Shown: positions 10,571 to 22,526, numbered from the stretch's first letter. The stretch is DNA of 64,000 nucleotides from Simmondsia chinensis (GCA_018398585.1 JAGTTD010000010.1:23321739-23385738); one strand, 5' to 3'. Made by a program: numbers and translations. The notes: generated by a model not told the origin, from the letters alone.

Positions 10571-11544
10571 CCTTCAATCATGCCATATTGTAAAACCACA
10601 ACAAATCTATAAGGCTTTATTACCCAGAAGGAATTAAACTACGATTATAAAACTCGGAGGCTTGTCGCGGCCCGACAAACTATTCCTAGTAGGAAGGTAC
10701 AACATGGACCAAACGTTTTGCTATGCCTGAGCAACCCACACTTCATTTAGCTCTTTGTTAGTTGGGCACTGCTATTGATCCATAACTTAAGAAAAACAAT
10801 TCAAGAGGTCGCTTTTGTGGGCCTAACTGTAGGCACTTATTAACCGCTTACTCGAGATGAAGAGTCAAAAGCTAGCGACATATGAGCACCAATGGTAATT
10901 CAATAGTAAAAAGCCCTTCAGAGTGTGGAAGTCTCAACAAAAAGCTAGGAATAAGATGAACTAGCTCAATATCCGCAATGACCTACTTCGAGATGATCTT
11001 GGACTTTCTTGCAGTCTATTTAAAATCCTATCATGGCCTATTCAATTTAGCAATAGGTGCTGTTTAGCAATAAGTGTCATAATAAGAAGATATTAAAGGC
11101 TTGTCATTATTAAGCCACATATTAGGCATAAGTGCTTCAAAAGTCAGCAATAGTCTATGTGATGAATCACATCCTTCTGGTAACATTCGTGTGCAAAGTA
11201 CATTGTATGAATACTATTAATCACTATTCATGCGATTGTTTGTCTGCAACCACTAAATAGGAGGCATATGAAGCTCATTAGTTCATCGATGAATGCTAGA
11301 GGTAAACAAAGCTAGTCAAAGACATCCTTTGAGAATGATATACCATATGCTTGATTTACTTCTTGCTTGGCATGTAACAGCCCTCGAGGTGTGTTAATTC
11401 TAGGAACCTGTCTTTAGTTTGATATATGTCCTTGATATGCTTATCATTAGATAAGAATACTGCCCTTTGGGGTTTTACTATCTCGATTATGCTTGCTACA
11501 TTGACTGTATCCAGGTATTCTATACAAGACACTTAACATTTAAC
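10571..11544. other. Non-coding interior between repeat arrays
   Basis: No coding region or clear repeat seen. Low-similarity AT-rich sequence with scattered stops on both strands. Confidence 0.5.
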
Positions 11545-11800
11545 AAGTGCACAATTATCACCACGGTCTGCCCTAGTGTAATCACCCGCAATGGGTGCAA
11601 CATTCCTCACCATAGCCCGCCCCAATGCAATCACCTGCAACTGGTGCAACATTCCTCCCCAAGGTCCGCCCTGGTACAATCACCTGAAACGGGTGCAACA
11701 TTGCTCACCATGGTCTGCTCGGGTGCAATCACCCGCAATGGGTACAACATTCCTCACCATGGTCTACCCTGGTGCAATCACCCGAAACGAGCACAACACC
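11545..11800 (+). repeat. 49-bp tandem repeat array
   Basis: About five copies of a 49-bp unit containing AATCACCCGCAATGGGTGCA and ACATTCCTCACCATGGTC. The CACCCGCAATGGGTG core is itself a short imperfect palindrome. Two overlapping plus-strand frames through the array are repeat artefacts. Confidence 0.85.
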
Positions 11801-12545
11801 TCTCAGGGACATACCACCACGTTAACTACATTACTGTATATTACATATAGTTTACTTGGGTAGTCAACAAACAACACAATCTTGTCTAAACAAGCAAAAC
11901 CAATCACTAGTATACCAACCGGGTGAATGAATTCAACCACCTCTGGCTCTAGCTAGAAGTGTCGTTGCCTATCAAAGTAACATGAGTTTGATGCATCACC
12001 CCAATTGATTTATGAATGCTACTAACCAAATGCGAATATACCTCGGGGCTAATCATGATAGTGATATCCTTACATGTTAATCACATAGAGCTTGAATTGC
12101 CATGCGCTCTTACCGGTATAAAGGCGCAAAACGCTAGAGTACTTTAAAGTTTCAAAAGACCTTAAAGGCCCATACTCTTCTAAACATTCTTATAGAAATA
12201 AGGGCTACGACATAAAACCCTCTACTAAGATCCACGATTATGCTAAATGCCCTATTAAAGTTCATGATGTGTCATGCACCTTGTTACCAGTCATAATGGC
12301 TTAAGCATCCTATTAAGTATCAAAATTCCTTGTTGCACTTCTTATCCAGATCATACACTCTATTGATTTCGAGTAAAATTCAAAATACACATGAATAACA
12401 ATTATGAAAGGCCAAAACAAACATTGAATACCTCCATCACTAAAGAAAACAATGTACAATAGCAACCTGAGAGCAAAATAGGTTCATTACTTCATGACCA
12501 AACTTGGAATGACCGAGGTTCGCTCACGAAGTAGGGGCACTAATC

Positions 12546-13479
12546 TGTTGGTAAACTATAATTGAGCAACTTGCTACTATAGATGGGAAAATAGTTTACA
12601 CAAGCAATTATTTGGGCAAAAGTTTAAAACAACGCAATTTGCCCAGTAAGGTAAAACCAACGTAATTCGCCCAATACTGGTAAAAACCAATACAATTCAC
12701 CCAGTACTGGTAAAATCAACACATTTTGCCCAGTAGAGGTAAAACCAAGATAATTTACCCAGTACGGGTAAAAACTAACGCAATTCTCCTAGTACAAGTG
12801 AAATCAACACAATTCGTCCAGTAGGTGTAAAATCAACATAATTCGCCCCGCAGAAGTAAAAACCAAAAAAATTCTCCTAGTGTGGGTAAAATAAACCCAA
12901 CTCACCCAGTATGAGTAAAATCAAAACAATTCGCCCCAGTAACAGCAAGACAGTGCAATTCGCCAAATAAGGGTAATACAACATAATTTGCGCACTTTAA
13001 CCGACTTAGCACAATTTACCTACTTTATCCCCCAAAGACACACTTATACACAAGTACAAAAGGATAGAATCAAACATACTTATCCAAAAATACATACTTA
13101 TCAAAAAAGTATCCAAAAACAAACTTCCTCTATATAAAGGGGGCTACACGCCTCCTTCAAAGGCACGCATTCCCACGATCACCTCTCCGTAGCAATAATC
13201 GTTCAAACGCCTTATTCCTCTCAGGCTAAGTATTTTATCTCCATTATTTAATTCAATACTTGCCCTTATTTATTATTTCATAGATTTATACTGGCTTAAC
13301 CGTCGGAGGGCCCCCCTCGTGGGTTACGCCACGACCCCTCTAACCGTTTGTTTGACCTCGCAGGGAATATCGAGTCGGGCGTGTAGCTAGAGCTTGAGTT
13401 TAGCTCATCCTAATGAACCCCACCTCATACAGAACTCCAAAATGATGAATAAGCTCACTAACCCAGTTCATCACAAACA
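12546..13479 (+). repeat. 3' LTR of the non-coding element
   Basis: Starts TGTTGGTAAACTATAATTGA, ends CATCACAAACA, about 934 bp. It keeps the 29-bp tandem array (12625-13015), TATATAAAGG (13131) and the hairpin (13306-13340). A weak purine tract (AAGTAGGGG, about 12529) precedes it. Differences from the 5' LTR are frequent, so the insertion is old. Confidence 0.88.
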
Positions 13480-14163
13480 GTTACAACAGATAAGTTTGTT
13501 GCCAAAAGTAAGGAGCGCATAGTATGCAAACTGAGGTAGCCTATTTGTAGACTTAAATAAGCATCTTGTTCAATGGGTAGTGGATTCGATGACGATTATC
13601 AAGTCCAAGTGATTTGAATCAATGGTGAGTGAACCATAGTACACGAGTAAAATAACAAAAAAGTGAAGACCTTCTAAGTGCTATATACAGATAACATTTT
13701 GCTCATTATGTACGGTGCAGAATTGTTATGAGCTGTTAAGATTTAATTGTCCAGTACATTAAAAATTGAAAGAACTAAGATGAGCACACTCTAGTCTTAT
13801 GATCAAGCTTATGTGAGATTCGAAAGAAAGAATCCGAGTTTGTCATGGGCCGTCTGCTTTAAAAGGGAGTTTAAACGTTACATGTCTTAAATCCATGTTT
13901 ATCATTTAGTAGGAGTCATTAGATGGTGAAGAGTGAAGTAGTCCTATATTGCATAGTTCACTATGGAAGTCGGGCACTTGAAAACTATGAGAATGTTGAG
14001 TCGACTAGTTGACTCATAAAGTTCTTAAAAGATGAAACCATGTGAGCAAAAGAATGGGCTAATAAAAGGTTGAAATTGAAGTTGATTGTCAAAGAATTGA
14101 TAGATCCCTAGGAAATAGTTATGCAATTCTAGGCTAATTGGTTTTAGAACAAGCGGGAGATTG
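13480..14163 (+). pseudogene. Ty1/copia RT, downstream half
   Basis: Continues the copia interrupted at 5700: KFVAKSKERIVCKLR, then a damaged SIYGLKQA region, then VLYTDNILLI at 13681-13710, where the RT catalytic YVDD is mutated to YTDN. RT would copy retroelement RNA. Stops are frequent. The reverse complement of 46223-46640 is a better-preserved relative. From about 13800 to 14150 coding resemblance fades. The stretch ends in a purine-rich AGCGGGAGA just before an LTR start. Confidence 0.75.
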
Positions 14164-14857
14164 TTGGAATTGGTGCCTTGGGAAAAAAACCCAAATAGTT
14201 AGTTTTAAATACTAAATAAATGAAATTCTACAAGTTATTTGTTGTCTGATTCTGTTTTACAAGTCAAAGATGTATGTGATTGTTTCTAAACGTTCCATTG
14301 GATGGACGTAGTCTAAGATGACATGTCTTGTTAGGTTTAAGTGGTAAATGAGATCGAACTACATATAGAATTTGATCTAACTAGTGATATATTGTCAAAG
14401 TGTGTTCGTAGTCCATGATAAGTTTTGACAACTGTCTGACAAGACTATAATATGATATTTTTGATGACTTGTTTGGGTCATGTGGATAGGATTCCAAGAG
14501 TAGCATGTTATTGTCAATAAGATTTGAACACTGAGCAGGACCGTATAAATGAGTTATTTCTTTAACTGCTATCAAAAATAATTAATTCTATAAGCCGATA
14601 ACTCTAAATCCAGGAAACAGTCTAAACTCGTGCATGGATTGTTCGTTACTTTGGTGTGATAAAAAGATTAGTCAAAGTGCGTTAACTTGAATCTTAGGTG
14701 CATTGGGTAATGGCATGAAGTATAGTGGGAACAATAGTTTTGCATAGGATATAGAGTCTCTAACGAGATGAAGATGTCCCTTTAGTTGGTTCGCAAGCAT
14801 ACGAGCAGATTTCAGAATCTTTGGCCAAAAGATTCCATATGTTTGACATTTAGATTT
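14164..14857 (+). repeat. Copia-type LTR, first tandem unit
   Basis: Starts TGTTGGAATTGGTGCCTTGG immediately after the purine tract of the preceding copia, so it is best read as its 3' LTR. Length is about 694 bp. A second unit with the same sequence order starts directly at 14858. No coding sequence. Confidence 0.65.
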
Positions 14858-15120
14858 ACTGGAATTGGTGTCTTGAAAAACCTATTTAATTAGATTTTAA
14901 ATATTGAATAAATAAAATTATTTTATTTATTTATTATCTGATTATATTTTACAGTCAAACTTGCGTATGATTGTTTTCAAAAACATTCCATGAGATGGAC
15001 ATAGTCCACCATGACATGTCAAGTTTGGTTTAAATGGTAAGTGCGATTGAACCACATTTAGACTTAGATCAAACAGATGATATGTTGTCAAAGTATGTTC
15101 ATATTCGGGGATAAGTTTGG

Positions 15121-15540
15121 TGTTATGATTCATATTTCATACTTGCTGTTTACTTGCTGTTAGGCTTGTTGTTAGCTTATGTTATGCAAAATGCTAAGTT
15201 TGGTTATAATTCTTGGCATAGGGTCTTAAAGGCTTTTGCGCCAAAGTTCAAATGTGCTTAGTTAAGTCGATTGTGGGTCAAGGGGAGATTAGATCGAGCC
15301 TATTTTGGCGGCAACTGATTTGAGTTAGTCGGTTAGTTTTGTCTTGGTCCAACGTATCTAGATTGAGTATAAGTAGCTATGTGTCAAGTGTAATCATCAT
15401 TCAATCAAATACAAAGTATCTTTTGATATCTTTTCTCCCTCATCTGATTCTCTCTAAATCTCTCATCTCCTTTCACTTCTTCTTTCATCTTAATCTCTCT
15501 TCCGCTAGGTTAACTTCAAGATTGATCTTAAAGCTTAATA
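15121..15540 (+). repeat. 5' LTR of element C
   Basis: Starts TGTTATGATTCATATTTCAT and ends AAGCTTAATA (the 3' LTR ends AAGCTTAACA). It has a TATA-like GAGTATAAGTAG near 15366 and a CT-rich U5 (15425-15500). Confidence 0.9.
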
Positions 15541-15542
15541 AT

Positions 15543-15554
15543 TGGTATCAGGGC
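15543..15554 (+). promoter_or_regulatory. Primer-binding site of element C
   Basis: TGGTATCAGGGC, one mismatch from the initiator-Met site TGGTATCAGAGC, two bases past the LTR. Confidence 0.8.
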
Positions 15555-15623
15555 TTGTGTGTCACTGCCGATTGATTACTTCTTAATTGATTGGAGTCGG
15601 CGAGGCCCAAGAAGTAGATATCA

Positions 15624-16960
15624 ATGGCTGGAGGTGTAACAACACGATCTGGTGCTATAAACGCCGCTGCAAATGTTGATCCTAATGTCATTTATGCTTC
15701 GGTTGTTGGAGCTAATGCTGCAGCAGGAACTGAGTACATTACAGCTGCTCAATTGAAGAATCAAATTGATGAAATGTTCTCTCGAATGCAGCAATTACAG
15801 TTGGAATAAGATCAAAAGTTTGCTGATCGATTGATTTAGCAAACTCAACATATTGAGGATAAGTTTGTTGGACTGTAGGATCAGCTCAATAGGTAGAATT
15901 TGTCCTCTAGTGCTAGAATTCTATTAGTTGCTAGCCAACATGTTCGACCTCCCGGTGTAGCGCAACCTGAAGCAGCTAGTGTGGCTATTGGATAGCAGGA
16001 TCGTCCTCCTGATCTAGTACAAGCTCCAGCTGCAAGTATGACCTTGGGGTAGAATGATCGTCCATCAGATCCGTTGCAACATCAAAATTCTGGAAGTCAT
16101 GATGCTTCATCCAGCAATAAGAGTAGTGGTTTCAGGCAGCCAAGGATTCAAATTAAGCCTTATAATGGAAAATAACCACAATCGTGGATAAAAAAATGTG
16201 ATCGATACTTTCATTTCTATCACATTGAAGAAGCTGAGAAGGTTGAATTAGCGGTTGTTTATCTCCATGGAGATCATGAGGTATGGCTTTATAGCCGTTA
16301 GAAGAGTAATCCTTCATTGTCTTGGGCTAAATTTGTGGAAGAACTTCGTGAATGTTATGGAGATGAGGACTCAAGTGACATAGTTGTTAACTTTAACAAA
16401 GTAGTGCAAATCACATATGTGAAAGAGTGTATATATATATATATATTTGAGAACCTTAGAGCTAGTATGATTGCAGCTTATCCTCAGGCAACTAAATCAT
16501 ACTGGCCAAAGATTAAGAACCTTATCAAGGCAATTGGTCCAAGAACTTTATCAAAAGCCTATGCTAAGGCCAAATTGTTTGAAGCTATGGTTCTTGCATC
16601 CAATGAGGGACCAATGAATAGAGGAAATAGTTTACATCAGCAACAGAAGGGATCAGTGAAATCAAGGTCTGTTCGTTTTGATGAGAAGAAGGCCCAAAAA
16701 TTGTGTTTCAAATGTAAGCAGCCTTATTACATTGGACACAAATGCAATCCCAAGTTTCTTATGTCAGTAAGAGGAGCTGCTGCAAATGATGAATCTGAAG
16801 ATGAGGAAATAGAGGCTAAAGTGGATTGTTCTAAACAAGACTCACCTGATGAGTCTCTAGATGAGGAAGTGGAGATTTCTATGAAGGCATTGACTGGAAA
16901 TGGAGCTCATAACACCATAAGAACAAAGGGCAAGCACGCAAGAAAGCCATTGTTATTATG
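15624..16960 (+). pseudogene. gag of element C
   Basis: Starts MAGGVTTRSGAINAA at 15624. Stops near 15807, 15837 and beyond break the N-terminal, Gln-rich half. The capsid-like region reads QSWIKKCDRYFHFYHIEE (about 16180-16230) and LSWAKFVEELRECYGDE (about 16318). An ATATATATATAT run at 16432-16445 has altered the reading around VKEC. The knuckle CFKCKQPYYIGHKC lies at about 16703-16745. An acidic linker follows (ESEDEEIEAKVD) and leads into protease. Confidence 0.88.
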
Positions 16961-17290
16961 ATAGATAGTGGTAGTACTCACAGCTTCATTGATCAAAAGG
17001 TGGTAAGGAAAGTTGGACATGAAATGATCAAGACTCATCCTTTAGCCATAACTTTGGCAGATTGGAATTCCGTCCTTACTCAGACTAAATGTCAAGGGTT
17101 CAATTGGTCTACGCAGAGTCACGAGTTTGTTTGTGATTTTAGAATCTTGTCATTGCGAGGTTGTGACATGTTTCTTGGTGTAGATTGGATGAGATCTTGT
17201 ATTCCGTTGTATTCGATTTTGCCCAATTAACTGTGTCCTTTGAGAGGCAAGGATCCACTATGAAATTGCAGGGCATGGCTAATTAGGCAC
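16861..17290 (+). pseudogene. Aspartic protease of element C
   Basis: EVEISMKALTGNGAHNTIR, then a one-base frame change near 16957, then MIDSGSTHSFIDQKVV with the catalytic Asp at 16964 in the D-S-G form common in plant gypsy proteases. The domain continues to FLGVDWMRS at about 17170-17195. A retroviral-type protease would cut the Gag-Pol polyprotein. Stops follow. Confidence 0.85.
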
Positions 17291-18731
17291 AACTTCAGCT
17301 ATTACGTGGCAAGGAGTTGAGTGGAGGAATCAAGAAGAAGGCTTGTCAGTGGGTCAGACAGTTGTTTGCAATCTCACATACTAAGTTGGGGAAGCCAATC
17401 GCATCCTGAAGTGCAAGCCTTGATTGAGGAGTTCAAAGATCTGTTTGAGCAACCAGATTCATTGCCTTCAAAGAGGAATTTGGATCGTGCAATCCCTCTT
17501 AAACCAAATTTCAGAACCTGTGAAGCTCAGGCCTTACAAATGTCCATCTCAAAAAACTGAGATAGAGAGGCAAGTTGAAGAATTACTCAAGAATTTCTTC
17601 ATTCGATAAAGCCACAGTCCTTTTGCTTCTCCAGTTATCTTGGTTAAGAAGAAAGATGGCACGGCTGGGATGTGCATTGACAACAGACAGCTTAACTTGC
17701 TTACAGTTAAGGATAAATTTCCTATTCCTATTATTGACGATCTTCTAGATGAGCTTTATGGTGCATATTTCTTCTCCAAGATGGACTTGAGGCAGGGCTA
17801 TTACCAGATCAGGGTGAAGGAGTAAGACATTTACAGGACTGCCTTAAGAACTCATCATGGGCACTGTGAGTTCATTGTTATGCCTTTTGGATTAACTAAT
17901 GCTGTAACTACTTTTTAGGCAGTGATGAATGATGTCTTCAAGCAGTTCTTAAGGGGATCTGTATTGGTATTCTTTGATGACATCTTGATTTATCGCCCAA
18001 CTTGGGAGGAACATTTGGGACACCTGAGAGAAGTGTTCTTGGTGATGCGCAATCACAAGCTTTATGCCAAATTGGCTAAGTGCTCTTGCTCAACCACAAA
18101 TAGAGTACTTAGGACACGTGATTTCTCATGGAGGAGTTTCTGTAGACACTTCAAAAGTTCAGGCTATGAAAGAGTGGCCAATTCCTATTATATTAAAGCA
18201 GTTGAGAGGATTCTTGGGATTGATCAGTAATTACAGAAAGTTTGCAGCTAGTTATTGAGCAATTTCCAAGCCTCTAACTGATCTTTTGAAGAGGGATGCT
18301 TTCAAATGGCTAGACAGGGATCAAGATGCTTTTAAAGCTTTGAAGGCAGCCATCTGTGCAGCTCCTATTCTTGCAATGCCATACTTTAATGAAGAGTTTG
18401 TGTTAGAAATAGATGCTTATGGAAGTGGCATTGAGGCAGTGTTATCGCAGAAGGGAAGGTCAATAGCTTACCTTAGCCAAAGCACACAGAGTCATCCACA
18501 TATGAGAAGTTGTACCTTGCCATCCTTCTAGAAGTTGAGAAGTGGAGATATTATTTGGAAGGCCATCGTTTTATCATCTGAACAGATCATCAAAGCTTGA
18601 AGTTCCTGCTTGAACAAGAATATTGTTACTAGGATTCAGAAGAAAGGCATGATGACGATGCTTGGACTTGATTATGCAATTGAGTATAAGAAGGGGAAAG
18701 AGAATCAAGCAGCAAAACCCTTGTCTTGAAG
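17290..18731 (+). pseudogene. Reverse transcriptase and RNase H of element C
   Basis: [20 protein letters not shown] (17643), [11 protein letters not shown] (17779), [11 protein letters not shown] (17872) and the catalytic FFDDILIY (17970-17993). Thumb: LRGFLGLISNYRKF (about 18202). RNase H: LEIDAYGSGIEAVLSQKG (about 18400) with the family's damaged tail GKENQAAKPLS (18697). Stops include the codons at 17823, 17919 and 18257. Frameshifts occur near 18090. The active-site aspartates of RT survive, but the frame does not. Confidence 0.88.
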
Positions 18732-20226
18732 ATTAGAAGAAGTTGAGTAGGGTTATCATGGAGCTGTATCAGTGATTCTTCAAGCCTAGGTTGAGGAAGT
18801 ATTTAAGTCCTATGAGAATGACATCTTTGCACACAATTGCGTTGCTGCCTTCACCATCAACAGATCCAACAACATTGCTCCTGATGCTGAAGTATATGTT
18901 GTCAAGGGAATTATAAGATTTAAGGGGAAATTATACATTGGATCTTTTATTGATTTGAGATAAAAACAAATCATCAGTGCTTCCCATGATTTAGTTTAGG
19001 GAGGCCATTCTAGCATTGAAGGGACATATCAGAGACTCGAGGCATATTTCAGTTGGACTGGAATGAAGAAAGATGTTAAGGGATTTGTGTAAACTTGTGA
19101 GACTTGTTAGCAAATGAAGTTTGGAGATCACGGATATCAAGGTCTTCTCCAACCTCTACCCATTCATGATGGTGCTTGGCAGCACATAAGCATAGACTTT
19201 ATTGAGAGCTTGCCCAAATCTAAGGGCAAGGAAGTTATTTGAGTAGTAGTGGATTAATTTACGAAGTTCAGCCACTTTGTTGCATTAGCAAGACCAGTGA
19301 CAGCAGGGAAACCTGAAAGGGTGTTCCTTGATAACATCTATAAGCTTCATGGATTACCACAATCCATAGTTTCTAATCCGGACAAATTCTTCACCAGTCA
19401 TTTCTGAAGAGAATTACTCATGTTCATGGGTTCAACTTTGGCTTTGAGTTCCTCATACCATCCTCAGACTGATGGCCAAACAGAGAGAGTAAATCAGTGG
19501 TTTGAACACTATCTTCGGAGCATGGTTTTCAGTCATCCCAAGGTTTGGGGAAGTTGGTAGTCTTTGGTAGAATACTGGTACAATATACCCGCTCAGACTT
19601 CTATAGGCACCACTCCATTCAAGGATTTATATGGATATGATCCTCCTTCACCATTGGTGTTACAAAAGTTGGTGACATAAGTCCCTAAAGTGGCTGATTT
19701 GATGTAACAAAGAAGACAATTGGTGCAACTTTTGAAGGATAATTTTCATCAAACTCATGCAAGGATGAAGTATTATGCTGATTAGAAGCATGTGGATAAA
19801 TCCTTTGAAGTAAGAGACATGGTCTATTTGAAGCTTCAGCCCTACAAACCAGCTTCAGTGGCAGTTAGAAGGAATGTCAAGCTATGTGCTAGATACTTTG
19901 GGCCTTATAAGATCATTAAGAAGGTTGGGAAAGTGGCCTATAAGTTGGAATTGCTTCCTGACTCTTACATTCACCTTGTGTTTCATGTGTCTCTTTTGAA
20001 GTTGCAGGTGAAGAAAGGCAAGGCAAGCTCAGTTCAGCCTCTAGAAATAGGTTCTAATGGTGCTTTGCTACTGAGCCGAGCTGCCATCTTGGATTCCAGG
20101 CTATAGCACACTTCTAGAAGATCAATCAAGGAGATCTTGGTGCACTAGACTAATTTAGAGCGGGATGATGCTTCATGGGAAGAGTTGCAATTCATGAGAA
20201 GTCAATTACCTACCTTTCATTCTTGA
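18732..20226 (+). pseudogene. Integrase and C-terminal end of element C
   Basis: Zinc-binding segment HSSIEGTYQRLEAYFSW (about 19010) with CETC. Core with SIDFIES (Asp, about 19197), SNPDKFFTS (second catalytic Asp changed to Asn) and TDGQTERVNQ (Glu retained, about 19480). The C-terminal region FEVRDMVYLKLQPYK...YIHLVFHVSLLK spans 19803-20000, then LLLSRAAILDSRL and the chromodomain-like ASWEELQFMRSQLPTFHS to 20225. Many stops occur at positions where relatives have Gln, Trp or Arg. Confidence 0.88.
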
Positions 20227-20254
20227 GTCAAGAATGTTTTCAAGGCGAGGGGAT

Positions 20255-20676
20255 TGCTATGATCCACATTTCACGCTTGCTGTTTACTTGTTTTTAGGCT
20301 TGTTGTTAGCTCCGGTTATGTAAAATGCTGCGTTTGGTTGTAATTCTTGCCATAAGGTCTTAAAAGCTTTTGGCGGCAAAGTTCAAATGTGGTTAGTTAA
20401 GTCGGTTGCTGGTCAAGGGGAGCTAAGATCAAGTCTATTTTGGCGGCTGCTAATTTGAGTTAGTCGATGAGTTTGGTCTTCGTCCAATGTATCTAGATTG
20501 AGTATAAGTAGCTATGTTTCAAGTCTTATCCTCATTCAATAAATTACAAAATAGCTTTTCATATCGTTTCTCTCTCATCTAATTCTTTCTAAATCTCTCA
20601 TCTCTTTTCACTTTTTCTCTCATCTTAATTTCTTCTTCTCCTAGGTTAACTTCAAGATTGATCTTGAAGCTTAACA
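20255..20676 (+). repeat. 3' LTR of element C
   Basis: Starts TGCTATGATCCACATTTCAC after AAGGCGAGGGGAT (polypurine tract, 20242-20254), ends AAGCTTAACA. It aligns end to end with 15121-15540 with scattered differences. Confidence 0.9.
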
Positions 20677-21112
20677 TTTGGGTAACTTGTCTGATAAGAT
20701 TATAATATAATACTTTTGATGACCTGTTCTGGTCAAGTGGATAGAGATCCAAGAGTATCATATTGGTGTTGTCAAAAAGATTAGAACATTGAGCAGGACC
20801 ATCTGAATTATTTGTTTCATTAACTGCTATCAGAAATAATTAATTTTGTATGACATTAACTCTAAATCAAGGAAATAGTCCGAACTCGTGCATGGATTGT
20901 TCGTTGCGTTGATGTGCCAAAAGGATTAGTCAAAGTGCACAGGCTTGAATCTTACGTAAATTAGATAACGGCATGAAGTGTGGTGGAAACATTTTTTTTA
21001 TGTGGAATATACAGCCTCCAACAAGATAAACATGTCCCCTTAGTTGATTCACAAATATACAAACAGATTCTTGAATCTTTGGCCAGAGTATTCCATATAT
21101 TTGAGGTTTGGA

Positions 21113-22305
21113 ATTGATACAGAAATTATTTCTGTATTATAGAATTGTTCAAGAAGGCCAAGTCGAGAACTACAGCAAGAGACGTGAGAATAGTAATGAT
21201 AATAGTTAAAGTTACTTTGGCTCATGGATATCTAATACTGCAGTTAATTGTCGTAATAAAAATTATTTGGGAAATCTTTGAGACACAATATTTAATTTTA
21301 GAGTGTAGTAAAACTTATTTTGTGGAATTATGTTTTAATAAATGGTAATTAAATAATTATCATGAGATGATAATCAGATTTAATCCATTTGGATCTGGAG
21401 CTAAATTGTACCTGAGGCCCCTTCGCAAGCCGCAACTTAAGCATCATTTGGAAACATTTAAAATGAATTCAAGAGATCAATTATTTATTAATGAGATGAA
21501 TAAGTTAATTTTGCTAAATAAAATTCATGAGATGAATCATTCATTCATAAGATGAATAAATTAATTTTATCGAATAATATTCATAACATGAGTTTTATAC
21601 ATTTGAGATTTAAAAAAGGGTGAAAACAAGCATTATAGCCCCATACATGCAACGCACGCGCGGGGGTACACAACCTTGGAAGCCTAAAAAAAAGAGAGGC
21701 AATGTCATTGACGTCAGCGACACAGGAATCCTTGAGTGTGTTAGGCGCACTCATGCTGATGTTATAGTGACATCAGCAGGTACAATTTGTGTATATATAT
21801 GCGCGGCCTCTGCAAAATTAAAGATAAATTGATATTTTTAGGTTTTGGTACCTAGTTTTCTCCTATGACAAAAAACCCTAAAATTATTTTAGAGGTTTTG
21901 TAAATTATTATTTAGCATAGTTTTTCTGGAAAATTATTTTTTGGAAAGATTAAAGGAAGAATGTTGTTTGAAATTTTTCTTAAATTAAAAATTTTGGGAG
22001 CCCACACTGCAATGCTAAAAGAGGTCATTGCGAAGAAGACATTGAGGTGTCAAGAGAGATTCTTCTAATTTCAGATCTTCAAGTCAGAGTTAGGATTTGC
22101 GCTTCAGGTATGTCTAAGTTAATATATGATATTTAATTTATTTTTCCGTTATTTTGTTTATTGTGCATACTGCGTTTATATATGTTTTATTCGATGTTTT
22201 GGTTTAATTAGGTCAAGGTCTTAGATTTAAATTTAACAATTTGAAGCTAGTATTCCGCTGCACTCACTCAAGTCGATCTAGGGAAATTTTTTGAAATATG
22301 TTCCC
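21113..22305 (+). repeat. Second LTR-like unit family (K1)
   Basis: Begins GGAATTGATACAGAAATTAT and ends near CCGCTGCACTCACTCAAGTC, a pattern I associate with ends of copia LTRs. It contains paired GACGTCAG/TGACATCAG motifs (21711, 21767) and TATATATATGCG (21792), which look like a promoter. The stretch GATTTAATTTATTTTT to the end and the region around 21830-22100 are homologous to the reverse complement of 38478-38930. A partial second copy follows at 22306. Confidence 0.6.
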
Positions 22306-22526
22306 AATCGGAATTAGTACAGAAATTGTTTTTGTATTATCAACTTGTTCGAGAAAGGCGAGTCGAGAACTATAGTGAGAGATGTGAGAAAACAAATGAC
22401 AGTGGTTAAAGTTTTTTTGGCTCATGAAGATCTAATAGTAGGGTTAGTTGTTGTAATAAAAGTTATTTGGGAAATTCCTAGGTGAATATCTTTAATTCTA
22501 GACTATAGTAGTTGAAGTTTGTTTTA
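22306..22526 (+). repeat. Partial second copy of unit K
   Basis: CGGAATTAGTACAGAAATTG onward repeats the first ~200 bp of 21113-21310, including GTCGAGAACTA and TTGGCTCATGAAGATCTAAT. It ends where a T25 run begins (22527-22551). Confidence 0.7.

Larger units (their letters stand above)
5701..13479 (+). mobile_element. Complete non-coding LTR retrotransposon (LARD-like), 7.8 kb
   Basis: Two similar LTRs (5701-6652 and 12546-13479) enclose 5.9 kb, and the whole is flanked by the exact duplication GTTAC (5696-5700 and 13480-13484). The primer site is TGGCGCCGTCTATGGGAA, a type I associate with Tat-lineage gypsy elements. The interior has no gag, protease, RT or integrase in any frame. It contains tandem arrays with periods of about 187, 66 and 49 bp. 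It must have depended on proteins from another element, and a Tat-type relative such as the pol at 35770 is a candidate by inference. It sits inside copia RT. Confidence 0.9.
15121..20676 (+). mobile_element. Complete dead Ty3/gypsy element C, 5.56 kb
   Basis: Flanked by the exact duplication TTTGG (15116-15120 and 20677-20681). LTRs of 420 and 422 bp enclose gag, protease, RT, RNase H, integrase and a chromodomain-like end in the gypsy order. Short overall length, small LTRs, initiator-Met primer site and a C-x2-C...GH-x-C knuckle suggest the Reina group of chromoviruses (inference). Dozens of in-frame stops and several frameshifts make it inactive. It is the best full-length guide to the other gypsy fragments here. 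Confidence 0.93.
14858..21112 (+). repeat. Copia-type LTR, second tandem unit (split by element C)
   Basis: Starts ACTGGAATTGGTGTCTTGA and follows the first unit base for base in order. It is interrupted after 15120 by gypsy element C and resumes at 20682 (AACTTGTCTGATAAGATTAT, compare 14428). Removing C leaves about 693 bp, the same length as the first unit. Head-to-tail LTR units with nothing between them are unusual. Confidence 0.65.

Noticed and set aside
11467..11863. Two overlapping plus-strand frames of 127 and 90 codons
   Set aside because: They run through the 49-bp tandem array and share no recognisable motif.
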